64,000 nt of DNA from Mesorhizobium sp. B4-1-4 (GTDB taxonomy: Bacteria; Pseudomonadota; Alphaproteobacteria; Rhizobiales; Rhizobiaceae): assembly GCF_006439395.2 (NCBI RefSeq), contig NZ_CP083950.1:5941001-6005000 (forward strand), read 5' to 3'. This document shows, piece after piece, positions 53,456-61,919 of the stretch. The notes below the pieces were generated by a model, which worked only from the letters and a program-made list of their open reading frames with translations, was not told the origin of the DNA and searched no databases. The position numbers were made by a program, and so were the translations under genes. Each line of letters starts with the position of its first letter. Within the stretch, counting starts at the first letter, position 1.

Positions 53456-54711
53456 GGTTGACCTGCTTTCCAGTCGGCGAATGCAAGGTGGTTCGGCGAC
53501 TTCCAGCGGCCAAGCAATATTTCACAGCTGTTTGGCGCGCGGCTCGGCCGCCACATCGAGGAATCGCGTAGCATGCTCGAGAGGTTGAAGCCGAGAACCC
53601 GCACCGCCTCGTCTTTGGGGGGCTGCGTCAGCGCGGCGATATAGCCGCGCCATTGCCAGTCTCTCGGTTCGCCTGGCGCGAACTGATGCCAAGTATTGTT
53701 CCCGCCATCAATTCTGCTGCGCCCATAGCGATTCAGGCCGACCGCAGGGTGCAATTGCTCCTCACGCGGATCGATCGGCTGGAAAATGCCCGACAGCCCA
53801 CCTTTCGATCCTCCGTTTAGCGTCTCGAAGTTCGAAAGGATGAAGGTCGCGAAGTGATGGCGCGGCAACTCGCCGCTTTGCGCCGCGCGGCAGAAGGCGT
53901 CGCGAAATTCCAGGTGCCATTCCCGTGGGCGCGGCTGGGTCGTCGCCGGCCCATATTCGACTTGGGGCGTGTGGGTCACGACAGATACTACGTCGATATG
54001 ATCAGGCGGGTTGTCGAACGGTGTCTCGGCAGCGTTCACCACAGCAAGCGGCGAAGGTGTGGCGCGGTCCGTGGGGAGGTTGAGGGCGTCCGAGCAGATC
54101 AATGGCTGGATCGTGACTGACAGGTAGCGTTTGTCGGCAGGCAGCAGCGTCACTAGCGAAAACAGGTTCGCTTCCTCCATCATCCTCTCGGGAAGCGGGC
54201 TATACTCGTACTGCGAACGCACCAGCTTGGGATGGATGCAAATACGTGGGCGCGCGTCCACGTCCAGCGTGAACAGGCAGCCCAAGTTGAAATGGAGGTT
54301 TGCCGGCTGGGTCTCGAACCATGAACGAAAAGGCGCGAGATCCTGCGGCACGGTGGCCGGGATCGCGAGCAGGGCCTCAAGGAGTGACCTGATCTCGGCG
54401 TTCGAGAAGAGATGGCGCTTATCATCGCTATCCGGTCGAAGCCCGACATGAATACAGCCAAGCGTCTGAACTTGGCTGAGCGACTGCAACACCGACAGCA
54501 AGGCCTCTGCCGGCGCGAACGCTTCGGGGAAAGTGAGCAGGTCGAAGGGCGCACCCGCTTGGAAGCTGGTCCTGGTATAGCCATCCATCGCACGCGGCGT
54601 CGGATTGATAAGTTCCATGATGACCTGCTCGAAGATGTCGCCGTGGGCGGCAGGTGCGTAAACGCTGGGCTCGACGACACGAACCACGAAACTCCGGCGA
54701 TCCCGCAGCAC
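53452..54711 (-). CDS. Nitrilase-fold (C-N hydrolase-like) protein
   Basis: A 419-residue protein not clearly matching a named family, but with the nitrilase pattern in order: Glu63 in LLTFPEAF, Lys162 in CIHPKLVRS and Cys206 in QPLICSDAL, giving an E-K-C triad with about 44 residues between Lys and Cys, then IDVVSVVTHTPQ and HFATFILSNFETLNGG...GIFQPIDP, the usual following strands. Nitrilases cut or form amide bonds on small molecules. The GTG at 54711 has no clear ribosome site. An ATG at 54806 in another frame reads MALQTSLVTTEDCF and would join this frame if one base were added near 54764, so the true N-terminus may be longer and frameshifted. Confidence 0.68.
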   Translation of the reverse strand: MLRDRRSFVVRVVEPSVYAPAAHGDIFEQVIMELINPTPRAMDGYTRTSFQAGAPFDLLTFPEAFAPAEALLSVLQSLSQVQTLGCIHVGLRPDSDDKRHLFSNAEIRSLLEALLAIPATVPQDLAPFRSWFETQPANLHFNLGCLFTLDVDARPRICIHPKLVRSQYEYSPLPERMMEEANLFSLVTLLPADKRYLSVTIQPLICSDALNLPTDRATPSPLAVVNAAETPFDNPPDHIDVVSVVTHTPQVEYGPATTQPRPREWHLEFRDAFCRAAQSGELPRHHFATFILSNFETLNGGSKGGLSGIFQPIDPREEQLHPAVGLNRYGRSRIDGGNNTWHQFAPGEPRDWQWRGYIAALTQPPKDEAVRVLGFNLSSMLRDSSMWRPSRAPNSCEILLGRWKSPNHLAFADWKAGQP

Positions 54712-55752
54712 CGTCCATATCAGGTGATTGCTCAGCAGCTTGGAGGAAGAGGCGTTCGCGGTCAGAAACAGTCCTCAGTTGTCACGAGCGAGGTTTGAAG
54801 TGCCATGCTATTAATCCCGCCTAAGTGCCATCCTGCAGACTGGTTGCGCAAGCCGTACGCAATTTTCAAGCGTGGAAAAGCGGCCGGAGCCTGTTTGGCG
54901 GCTTTCCATTGATGACGGGTGACCTCCCGAAGTCGGTCGGGTCAGGCAGGGGCGTTATCGACAGCGGCGATTTTACGGCCTCAGCGGCTTAAAGCTGCCT
55001 GTCTGCAGACGGCCCCATTCCAGGCATTCGTGATGATGGCTACGGAGGCCATGGCCAGTCGGTGGTGTCTTGGCCAAAGGGGAGTCGCGGCAGGTTAGGA
55101 GGCTCCCGGGCTTGGAGTAGTCGGGCGCATCAGATTTGTCCTGCGAATAGGGCCAGATTGCCTCGGCGATGGTTTGGTGGACCAAGCGTCTTTCGATTCA
55201 ACGGTCATGAGACAATGCAGGCAAAGCACGGTTGAGAAATAGCGCTGAGACGGGCCGGGCTAGCGCTCCTGATGTGTAGTTAAGTGCAACAAAACCACCA
55301 CGGAGCGCAGGTTATTTAGCCTTGGAAAATGCGGGTCGAACACGGATCAATGTCAGCAACATCGCCGCCTCCTAGATCAATCTGGCCAACGCTGGGTCAG
55401 AGAGCGCGCAGTCGGGACACAGCCCTCGCACCCTTGTCATGACGTGATTGGTGGAAACTACTGAACGCCGGCGATACTCCTTCAACGTAAGGAGGACCGA
55501 GGTTTGCAGCCCCATTGGCTCGCGAGTCGACCGCTTAGTCTTCTTAGGTTCGTAGGCACTCGCTTTAGCGTCTGCTGAAAGTAAATGGAAACTTAACATC
55601 CTCTATCCAGCTCCCGGTATCGTGGTGAGAGCACTTATTACACCGAACAACCGTTATCGAATTTGATCGAGCACAAGGAATTGTGATTATTTCCTATTTG
55701 TTCATTTCCGCTAGTTCTGGATCTTTCGCTCGAACTTAACGATACTACTTCA
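54712..55752. other. About 1 kb without a supported gene
   Basis: Apart from the possible N-terminal extension of the nitrilase-fold gene (to 54806) I find nothing convincing. Minus-strand frames at 54973-55185 and 55372-55599 have no ribosome site or recognised domain. Composition is mixed, with AT-rich blocks near 55590-55750 just after the phosphodiesterase stop. This looks like relic or spacer DNA in the accessory region. Confidence 0.4.
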
Positions 55753-57234
55753 CTAGACCCAAGCGCAGTCGACATAAGTAATGTTTTCGACATGCACGTG
55801 ACGTAGCCGCTGCAGATAATTACCCGCTTCCGCCTCGTGAATGTTCTCAGAAACTGTGGTCGGCGCCGCGTATCGCGGTGACGAAAAAACTTCGGTCAGC
55901 AATCGACCATCCATGGACCTCGGACGGTCAATACCGAGCAATTCCAGAAGAGTCGGTGCGACGTCGCAAATGCCCGATGGGATGCTTGATTGCGCATCGG
56001 TTTTGAAGGCTGCACCGGCTAAGATGCAAACAGCCTCCATCTCCCTTGGATGAAGCCCACCATGAACACCAAGGCCTATCGGTGCATCACTGCTCCAGGT
56101 GCGGCCAACAAGCCCAAAGGCATCGATCTCGTCGTCGGCCCTATATGAAAACAGGATGTCGGCCGCACGCGGATGTTCAAGGTTCACCATGCTTCGCGCA
56201 AAGCTCCCGCTGGCGATGCCTTCGACTTCATTTCGAGCGGCGGTGAAGATAGGGCCACACCAGGGCGCTTTGATGATGGCTCCAACTGCCCGTCGGATGT
56301 TCTGTTCTGATGGATCCATCAGATAAACCGCCCCAACTTGACCCGGAACGACCAGCGCATCGATGGCCGGCGCTGGGGCCCAGCCACTGTGAAATCCGGC
56401 ATCCGCGAGCACTTCATGAATGTTTGCCCGCTGGTGGACGCTTATGTGGCCATGATCGGAAACGGCGATGAGATGGACCCCCTTCGCCTTTCCTTCGCTC
56501 TCGAACCAGTCCAGGACGCGTCCGAACTCCCGATCGGTCCATGCGAGCGCCTCAAGTGTCCTTTGCTCGGCGGTGCCACAATAATGAGATGAAATATCCG
56601 GCTCACCAAACGAAAGGATTGTTACGTCAGGCCCCATCTTCTGTGTTGCAAGTTCCAGAAACGTCGAGGTCAGAAATGTCTGAGTTTGTAAGTCCGGTGT
56701 ACCCTGTGGCGGCACAGGCGGGAGCGGGCCGAAACGGCTTTCGAGACTTGCTAGAAGAGCTTGTGACGTTGCGACCGAGGCGAAATGACCGTTAATCGTC
56801 AAGTGATTAAGAGCGCGCGCCTTATGATTGAAGAGTCGGGTCGTGCCTGCGGAATTCGAAGCCAAGACCGCAAGTTTGCGGTCATGCACCGCCAGTATTT
56901 CGCCGAGAGAAATCGCGCCGATCAGTTTGCCGCCGCTGCTTCGGTCCAGGGCTTCAATGAGTTTGTCATTAGAAGTGTCGGCATAGAACGGGGGTTCGCT
57001 ACTACGGTCAAGATAAGCATTCCCCACCATGCCGTGGCGTCCGGGCCATGCTCCAGTCACCAAGCTGGGCATGGCGGACCGCGTCTCACTTGGATAGATC
57101 GTTCTATGTCGCTCAAGCGTGACGCCCTGGCGCTGCAGCCTGACGAGATTTGGTGTGGTTTGAGGGTTGATCAGATCGGTCCGCAGACCGTCAAAGCTCA
57201 CCAGGACGACGCGAGCCGCATTTACTGAATTCAT
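55753..57234 (-). CDS. NPP-type phosphodiesterase (alkaline phosphatase superfamily)
   Basis: A 493-residue metal-dependent phosphodiesterase/pyrophosphatase. Asp15 (VSFDGLRTD) and nucleophile Thr51 (YPSETRSAMPS then LVTGAWPGRHGMVGN) form the first metal site; FGEPDISSH, SDHGHIS and GVHGGLHPREM supply the remaining Asp/His ligands. No signal peptide is visible, so it should act in the cytoplasm. It is the last gene of the Dpp-type transporter operon, 9 bp after dppC, and probably cleaves the imported phosphate ester. Confidence 0.88.
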   Translation of the reverse strand: MNSVNAARVVLVSFDGLRTDLINPQTTPNLVRLQRQGVTLERHRTIYPSETRSAMPSLVTGAWPGRHGMVGNAYLDRSSEPPFYADTSNDKLIEALDRSSGGKLIGAISLGEILAVHDRKLAVLASNSAGTTRLFNHKARALNHLTINGHFASVATSQALLASLESRFGPLPPVPPQGTPDLQTQTFLTSTFLELATQKMGPDVTILSFGEPDISSHYCGTAEQRTLEALAWTDREFGRVLDWFESEGKAKGVHLIAVSDHGHISVHQRANIHEVLADAGFHSGWAPAPAIDALVVPGQVGAVYLMDPSEQNIRRAVGAIIKAPWCGPIFTAARNEVEGIASGSFARSMVNLEHPRAADILFSYRADDEIDAFGLVGRTWSSDAPIGLGVHGGLHPREMEAVCILAGAAFKTDAQSSIPSGICDVAPTLLELLGIDRPRSMDGRLLTEVFSSPRYAAPTTVSENIHEAEAGNYLQRLRHVHVENITYVDCAWV

Positions 57235-57243
57235 GTAAAGGTC

Positions 57244-58122
57244 TCACGAAATTGTTTTGTCGAGACGATCGCGTAGCCAATCGCCGACGAGTGAAATTGA
57301 AAGTGTCGTCAGGGAAATGACCACCGCCGGTGACACAAGGATCCAGGGCGCTCGGGTGAGGTAATCCCTTCCATAGCCAACCATGTTACCCAAGGACGTG
57401 AGCGGGGGTTGGACACCGAGCCCGAGAAAGCTCAATCCGCTTTCAAGCAAGATGATATCGGGAAAAGCGATGGTGATCGTCACCATCAAAGTCGAGGCGA
57501 TGTTTGGCAGAATGTGGCGCAGGTATAGGCGCCAGGGGCCAGCGCCGAGCTGGCGCGCTGCTGTCACATACCCTTGGGCGTTCGCGGTAATCGTGAGGGC
57601 CCGTGTGATGCGAGCATAGCGCTCCCACCCGTGCAGGCCCAGCAGAGCGATGAAGAGCGGCAATGAATTGCCGAAAAACGCCAGCACTGCCAATGCGAGG
57701 ATGAGAAATGGCATGCTCGCCTGAAAGTCAACGCACGCAAGAATGGCCTGTTCGATGAAACCGCGAAAATGTGCGGCCAGAAACCCCAGGGTCGTCCCCA
57801 GGACAGCTCCGATCAGCGTCGCGCCGAAAGCCACAAGCAAACTCATGCGAATCGAGCTTAGCAGACGAGCAAGCACGTCTCGCCCGAGCTCATCAGTTCC
57901 CAAGATGTGCCCGTAAGCGCCACCAAGCACCTCGGGCGGTGCTAACCGGTGACGTAAGTCGAGCTGTGTAAAGTCATGAGGGGAGAGGGCGGTGGCGAAT
58001 ATGCCCACAATCAGAGTGAAGCAGAGCCACAACAGTGCGAGTTTGACGGCCATCGGAACCGGCGATCGCGCGCTGCGCGCCTTTGGCCTTGGGACAGTTT
58101 CGGTTGCTGCAGTATGGCTCAC
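57244..58122 (-). CDS. Dipeptide/oligopeptide-type ABC permease (DppC-like)
   Basis: A 292-residue permease with six helices and the N-terminal Opp_C segment. HILGTDELGRDVLARLLSS marks DppC/OppC, and the ATPase-contact EAA loop is TAARQLGAGPWRLYLRHILPN. It starts with GTG at 58122 immediately after the dppB stop. Partner of the DppB-like permease in the same operon. Confidence 0.93.
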   Translation of the reverse strand: MSHTAATETVPRPKARSARSPVPMAVKLALLWLCFTLIVGIFATALSPHDFTQLDLRHRLAPPEVLGGAYGHILGTDELGRDVLARLLSSIRMSLLVAFGATLIGAVLGTTLGFLAAHFRGFIEQAILACVDFQASMPFLILALAVLAFFGNSLPLFIALLGLHGWERYARITRALTITANAQGYVTAARQLGAGPWRLYLRHILPNIASTLMVTITIAFPDIILLESGLSFLGLGVQPPLTSLGNMVGYGRDYLTRAPWILVSPAVVISLTTLSISLVGDWLRDRLDKTIS

Positions 58123-59061
58123 TCAAGCACTTCCACGTCGGCGCGTGCCGCCGCGAAGCCGCGGATCCAGCAATCCGTAAAGGAGATCGACGACAACATT
58201 GGTGATGATCATCGCGGACGCGACGAAGAGCAGAATACACTGCACGACGGCGAGATCGCGGCTCATGACGGAGACCACAAGCAAGCTCCCAAGCCCAGGC
58301 CACGAAAACACGCTTTCAACCAAAACGGCACCAGCAATAAGATTTCCGATCATGAAACCAACGATGGTCACGATGGGAATGGCTGCATTGGGCAAGGCAT
58401 GCGAGCTGATTACACGGTGCCACGGCACGCCTTTCGCACTGCCGGTGCGGATGTAAGCTTCGCCGAGAACTTCTAACATGGCGCTGCGCGTAAATCGCGA
58501 GATCACTGCTGCCCCGCCCACGCCAAGCGTCACCACGGGCAAAACCAGGTGCTGAATGCCGCCACCACCGCCTGAGGGCAGCCAGGAGAGTTCAACGGCG
58601 AAGATGAGCACCAAGAGGAGACCGAGCACAAAGGATGGCACTGTAAACCCAGCAATCGCACTCGCCATGACGGCTCGATCGACAAAACTGTCGCGCTTGA
58701 GCGCGGCCAGTATGCCAGCGGGAATGCCGAGTAGAATATTAAGCAAAAGTGCCGGTACCGTAAGGAGCAGCGTTATTGGGATACGCTCAGCTACCACCAC
58801 GACCGCTGCACGTCCGTCGCGCATTGATTGACCGAGATCACCATGCAGAATCGCCAGTAGATAGCGCAGATATTGTACCCACAGTGATTGATCGAGGCCC
58901 CAGCTCTTCCGAAAGGCTTCCACAGCCGCAGGTGGCGTCTCCGGTGATAGCAGGGCAAGGGCTGGATCGCCTGATGCCCGCAGAACAACAAAGGCGAACG
59001 TGACCATGATGACGATCGTGAGGAGCGCCCGAATTAAGCGCGTTACGATGAACCCGAGCAT
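58123..59061 (-). CDS. Dipeptide/oligopeptide-type ABC permease (DppB-like)
   Basis: A 312-residue permease: N-terminal GFIVTRLIRALLTIVIMVTF, a long periplasmic segment with PETPPAAVEAFRKSWGLDQSLWVQYLRYL, and the EAA loop YIRTGSAKGVPWHRVISSHALPN. Six helices. The ATG at 59061 overlaps the dppF stop by one base (TGATG). Confidence 0.93.
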   Translation of the reverse strand: MLGFIVTRLIRALLTIVIMVTFAFVVLRASGDPALALLSPETPPAAVEAFRKSWGLDQSLWVQYLRYLLAILHGDLGQSMRDGRAAVVVVAERIPITLLLTVPALLLNILLGIPAGILAALKRDSFVDRAVMASAIAGFTVPSFVLGLLLVLIFAVELSWLPSGGGGGIQHLVLPVVTLGVGGAAVISRFTRSAMLEVLGEAYIRTGSAKGVPWHRVISSHALPNAAIPIVTIVGFMIGNLIAGAVLVESVFSWPGLGSLLVVSVMSRDLAVVQCILLFVASAMIITNVVVDLLYGLLDPRLRGGTRRRGSA

Positions 59062-60044
59062 CACAGCGCCTCTGTTTCCGTTTCGACAAAGTGACAGGAG
59101 ACGCTCCGCGTGGCCGAGAGCTTTCGTAAAGCCGGGGCATGCTCGGCGCAAAGAGAACGGGCAATCGGGCAACGAGGATGGAAGGCACATCCATTCGGAC
59201 GCGCTGCGGGATTTGGTGGGTCTCCCTGCAAGATTATTCTTTTGGAGCCTCCTCGTCCGGGCTGCGGAACAGCGGAGACAAGCGCTCGCGAATAGGGGTG
59301 CAGCGGGTCGTGCAGAACGTCGTCCGATAAGCCTTCCTCAACAATCTCCCCGAGATACATCACGGCGATGCGGTGACTTACCTGGCGAACCACACGCAGG
59401 TCGTGACTGATCAATATCATCGACAGACTGCGCTTCTGCTGCATTTCACCGAACAGGTTTATGACCTGGGCCTGTATGGACACATCCAGTGCTGAAACCG
59501 GTTCATCAAGAACGATCAGCTGCGGATCGCACGCAAGCGCGCGGGCAAGAACCGCACGCTGTCGCTGCCCACCAGACAATTCATGAGGATAACGGTCGGC
59601 GTGGTCGACACGCAGGCCCACATCAGCAAGAAGGGCTTTGATGCGATGGCGACGCTCTGCCCTCGTTCCGATGCCGTGAATGTCAAGCGGTTCGCCCACT
59701 TGCGCACCGATTGTCCATCGACGGTCCAGAGCCGCGAGCGGATCCTGAAACACCATCTGGATCCGGGTTCTCATCCGCCTCCACGCCAGATGGGAAGCGT
59801 CGGGAAGCGGTTCTTCTTCGAAGAATATTGTTCCTGCATCCGCCGGTTCAAGGCCAACGAGAAGCCGGCCGGTGGTCGACTTTCCACACCCCGATTCACC
59901 TACCAGGCCCAAGGTTTCGCCACGCTCGAGGCTCAGGGAAACCCCGTTCACGGCAGTCACAAATCGCGGCTTTCCGAACAGGCTGCGCTGGGAGACGTAG
60001 CGGCGTACAAGCCCTTTCGCTTGGATGATCGGAGCACCGCTCAT
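59061..60044 (-). CDS. Dipeptide/oligopeptide-type ABC ATPase (DppF-like)
   Basis: A 327-residue ATPase: Walker A GESGCGKST, signature LSGGQRQRAVLARAL, Walker B LIVLDEPVSALD and switch His in LISHDLRVV, then the oligo_HPY C-terminal region (HPYSRALVSAVP; Cys-rich CAFHPRCPIARSLC), typical of DppF/OppF. Four-base overlap with dppD. Confidence 0.95.
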   Translation of the reverse strand: MSGAPIIQAKGLVRRYVSQRSLFGKPRFVTAVNGVSLSLERGETLGLVGESGCGKSTTGRLLVGLEPADAGTIFFEEEPLPDASHLAWRRMRTRIQMVFQDPLAALDRRWTIGAQVGEPLDIHGIGTRAERRHRIKALLADVGLRVDHADRYPHELSGGQRQRAVLARALACDPQLIVLDEPVSALDVSIQAQVINLFGEMQQKRSLSMILISHDLRVVRQVSHRIAVMYLGEIVEEGLSDDVLHDPLHPYSRALVSAVPQPGRGGSKRIILQGDPPNPAARPNGCAFHPRCPIARSLCAEHAPALRKLSATRSVSCHFVETETEAL

Positions 60045-61057
60045 GCAGGCGCGGCCTCGGCCCGACGGGCGCCCTGGGTGGGCGTATTCAAGCAGGCAGA
60101 CTTACGGCGTGTATTGTTGCTGATGGCTGCAAGCCTGACCTGCGTCGTCGTGCAAATCTGCGAGCTTTCGCTGCACCGCGGCGCGAAGGCGCAGCCAAAG
60201 GGCAATTCACTGGGATGTGGAACAATGCCCGGAATGGTGGAAAGGGGGCGTCGCGGTCCATCGATGCGCGGAAGGGCAGCGAGAAGACCTCTTGTATATG
60301 GGTGCGATGGACGGGAGAAGAGCTCATCAACCGGGGCCTCCTCGACAACGCGCCCAGCATATAGCACGAGCGCGCGATCGCAGACTTCAGCGACAATCCC
60401 TAGATCATGCGAGATCAGCACGAGCGCCATCCCGTTATCCCGGCGGACCTGCTGCAACAAGTCCAGGATCTGAGCCTGGATCGTGACGTCGAGCGCGGTC
60501 GTCGGTTCGTCCGCGATCAGGACATCGGGCTGGCCTGCAAGCGCCATTGCGATCATCACACGTTGATTCTGCCCACCGGAAAGTTCGTGCGGGTAGACGG
60601 CAAGTCGATGCCGAGCATCAGGTATGCCGACCTGATCGAATAGTCGCAGAACTTCGTGATTAGCCGCGGCTGCGTCCATCCCACGATGTAGCTTGACTGC
60701 TTCCAACACTTGGTCGCCGACCTTGTGCACCGGATTGAGCGCGCTTGCCGGATCCTGAAAGATCATCGCTATACGCCTGCCGCGGACTCCTTCAAGTTCC
60801 CCTACGGGAGCGTGAAGCAGCTCCTTTCCACCGAGGCGGACACTGCCGCGAACGACGACGTTCTTCGGCAGAAGGCCGAGGGCGGCAAGCCATGTCACAG
60901 ATTTGCCGCATCCGCTTTCGCCAACCATGCCCACCGCCTCGCCGCGGCTAACGGTCAGATCGATCCCATGCAAGACGGGGCTCGTGTCGAATACAACCTG
61001 GAGGCCTGCTACCTCGACAATCGGCTGCGTGGCGGGCCCGAGCGCCGCAAAGCTCAT
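60041..61057 (-). CDS. Dipeptide/oligopeptide-type ABC ATPase (DppD-like)
   Basis: A 338-residue ATPase: Walker A GESGCGKSV, signature LSGGQNQRVMIAMAL, Walker B LIADEPTTALD, switch His in LISHDLGIV, and C-terminal HPYTRGLLAALP with CAFAPRCSESSQIC. Forms the ATPase heterodimer with DppF. Its start overlaps the DeoR gene stop by four bases. Confidence 0.95.
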   Translation of the reverse strand: MSFAALGPATQPIVEVAGLQVVFDTSPVLHGIDLTVSRGEAVGMVGESGCGKSVTWLAALGLLPKNVVVRGSVRLGGKELLHAPVGELEGVRGRRIAMIFQDPASALNPVHKVGDQVLEAVKLHRGMDAAAANHEVLRLFDQVGIPDARHRLAVYPHELSGGQNQRVMIAMALAGQPDVLIADEPTTALDVTIQAQILDLLQQVRRDNGMALVLISHDLGIVAEVCDRALVLYAGRVVEEAPVDELFSRPSHPYTRGLLAALPRIDGPRRPLSTIPGIVPHPSELPFGCAFAPRCSESSQICTTTQVRLAAISNNTRRKSACLNTPTQGARRAEAAPA

Positions 61058-61914
61058 CGCAGCGCCTTTTGGTTATCGAAATCGCGGGCCTTGGCGCCCG
61101 GGGGGAGTAAAACGACGACACCATATCCTTCCAACAGGGAGACCATATCCTCGGTTGGCTCCTGGTCAGTAGCCAACACATCTACTTTGTCGAAAGGCTG
61201 CACAATGTGAGCATCCACACGACCGAACTTGGACGCGTCGGCAACGAAGGCCAGCCGCTGGCAACGCTCGGCCAAAGTGGCAGAGAGCGCGCCATGCCAT
61301 TCCGTTGGACCCAAAAAACCGTGTCTCGGATCAATAGCGCTCGCGCCGCATGCACCGAGATCGAACACGCGCTTTTCAAGGGCACGTATTGTGTCGGTTC
61401 CGATCAATGTATGTGTCATCGGATTCACCACTCCACCGAGAAGCGTAACCACAAATCGGCCAGACGCCGATAACGTGGTCGCGATGTCGATCATATTGGT
61501 TGTCACCGTCATTGCGGGGCCCCGACGGGCGAGCTCGTCGGCAAGCAGAGACATGGTCGAACTGCCGCCGAGGAAGACGTTCATGCCTTCTTCGAAAAGC
61601 GGCAGAGCGGCAGTTGCCGCGAGCGCTTTTGCATCGCGATCAACGGACAACCGTTCGGTGACGGGCTTTCGCGCGGTCAAGTCAACGGCCCCCGCTGGAG
61701 CCGCCCCTCCATGTATGCGTTTGAGCATGCCCGCATCTTCCAGAGCGCGGATGTCACGGCGAATGGTTTCCTGCGAGACGCCGAACCGGCTCGCAAGTTC
61801 GCCCACAGCGAGAATCTCGCCACGAGCAATCATTGCCAGAATGCTTTTGTGGCGAGCAGCTCCGAGCCTGGAAGCACCTCGTTCGGCCAGTGAAGTTATG
61901 CGGTCGTCCTGCAT
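61054..61914 (-). CDS. DeoR/GlpR-family regulator of the transporter operon
   Basis: A 286-residue regulator: DeoR helix-turn-helix at about 20-75 (HKSILAMIARGEILAVGELA, FGVSQETIRRDIRALEDAGM) and the sugar-phosphate sensor domain (LGGSSTMSLLADELARRG, LLGGVVNPMTHTLIGTD). DeoR sensors bind phosphorylated ligands, which fits a phosphodiesterase in the same operon. It lies between dppA (5 bp upstream) and dppD (4-bp overlap), so it is autoregulated with the unit. Confidence 0.92.
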   Translation of the reverse strand: MQDDRITSLAERGASRLGAARHKSILAMIARGEILAVGELASRFGVSQETIRRDIRALEDAGMLKRIHGGAAPAGAVDLTARKPVTERLSVDRDAKALAATAALPLFEEGMNVFLGGSSTMSLLADELARRGPAMTVTTNMIDIATTLSASGRFVVTLLGGVVNPMTHTLIGTDTIRALEKRVFDLGACGASAIDPRHGFLGPTEWHGALSATLAERCQRLAFVADASKFGRVDAHIVQPFDKVDVLATDQEPTEDMVSLLEGYGVVVLLPPGAKARDFDNQKALR

Positions 61915-61919
61915 CCGCC

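Noticed and set aside
55372..55599. Small minus-strand frame of 75 codons
   Set aside because: No start signal or domain; composition like random frames in relic DNA.
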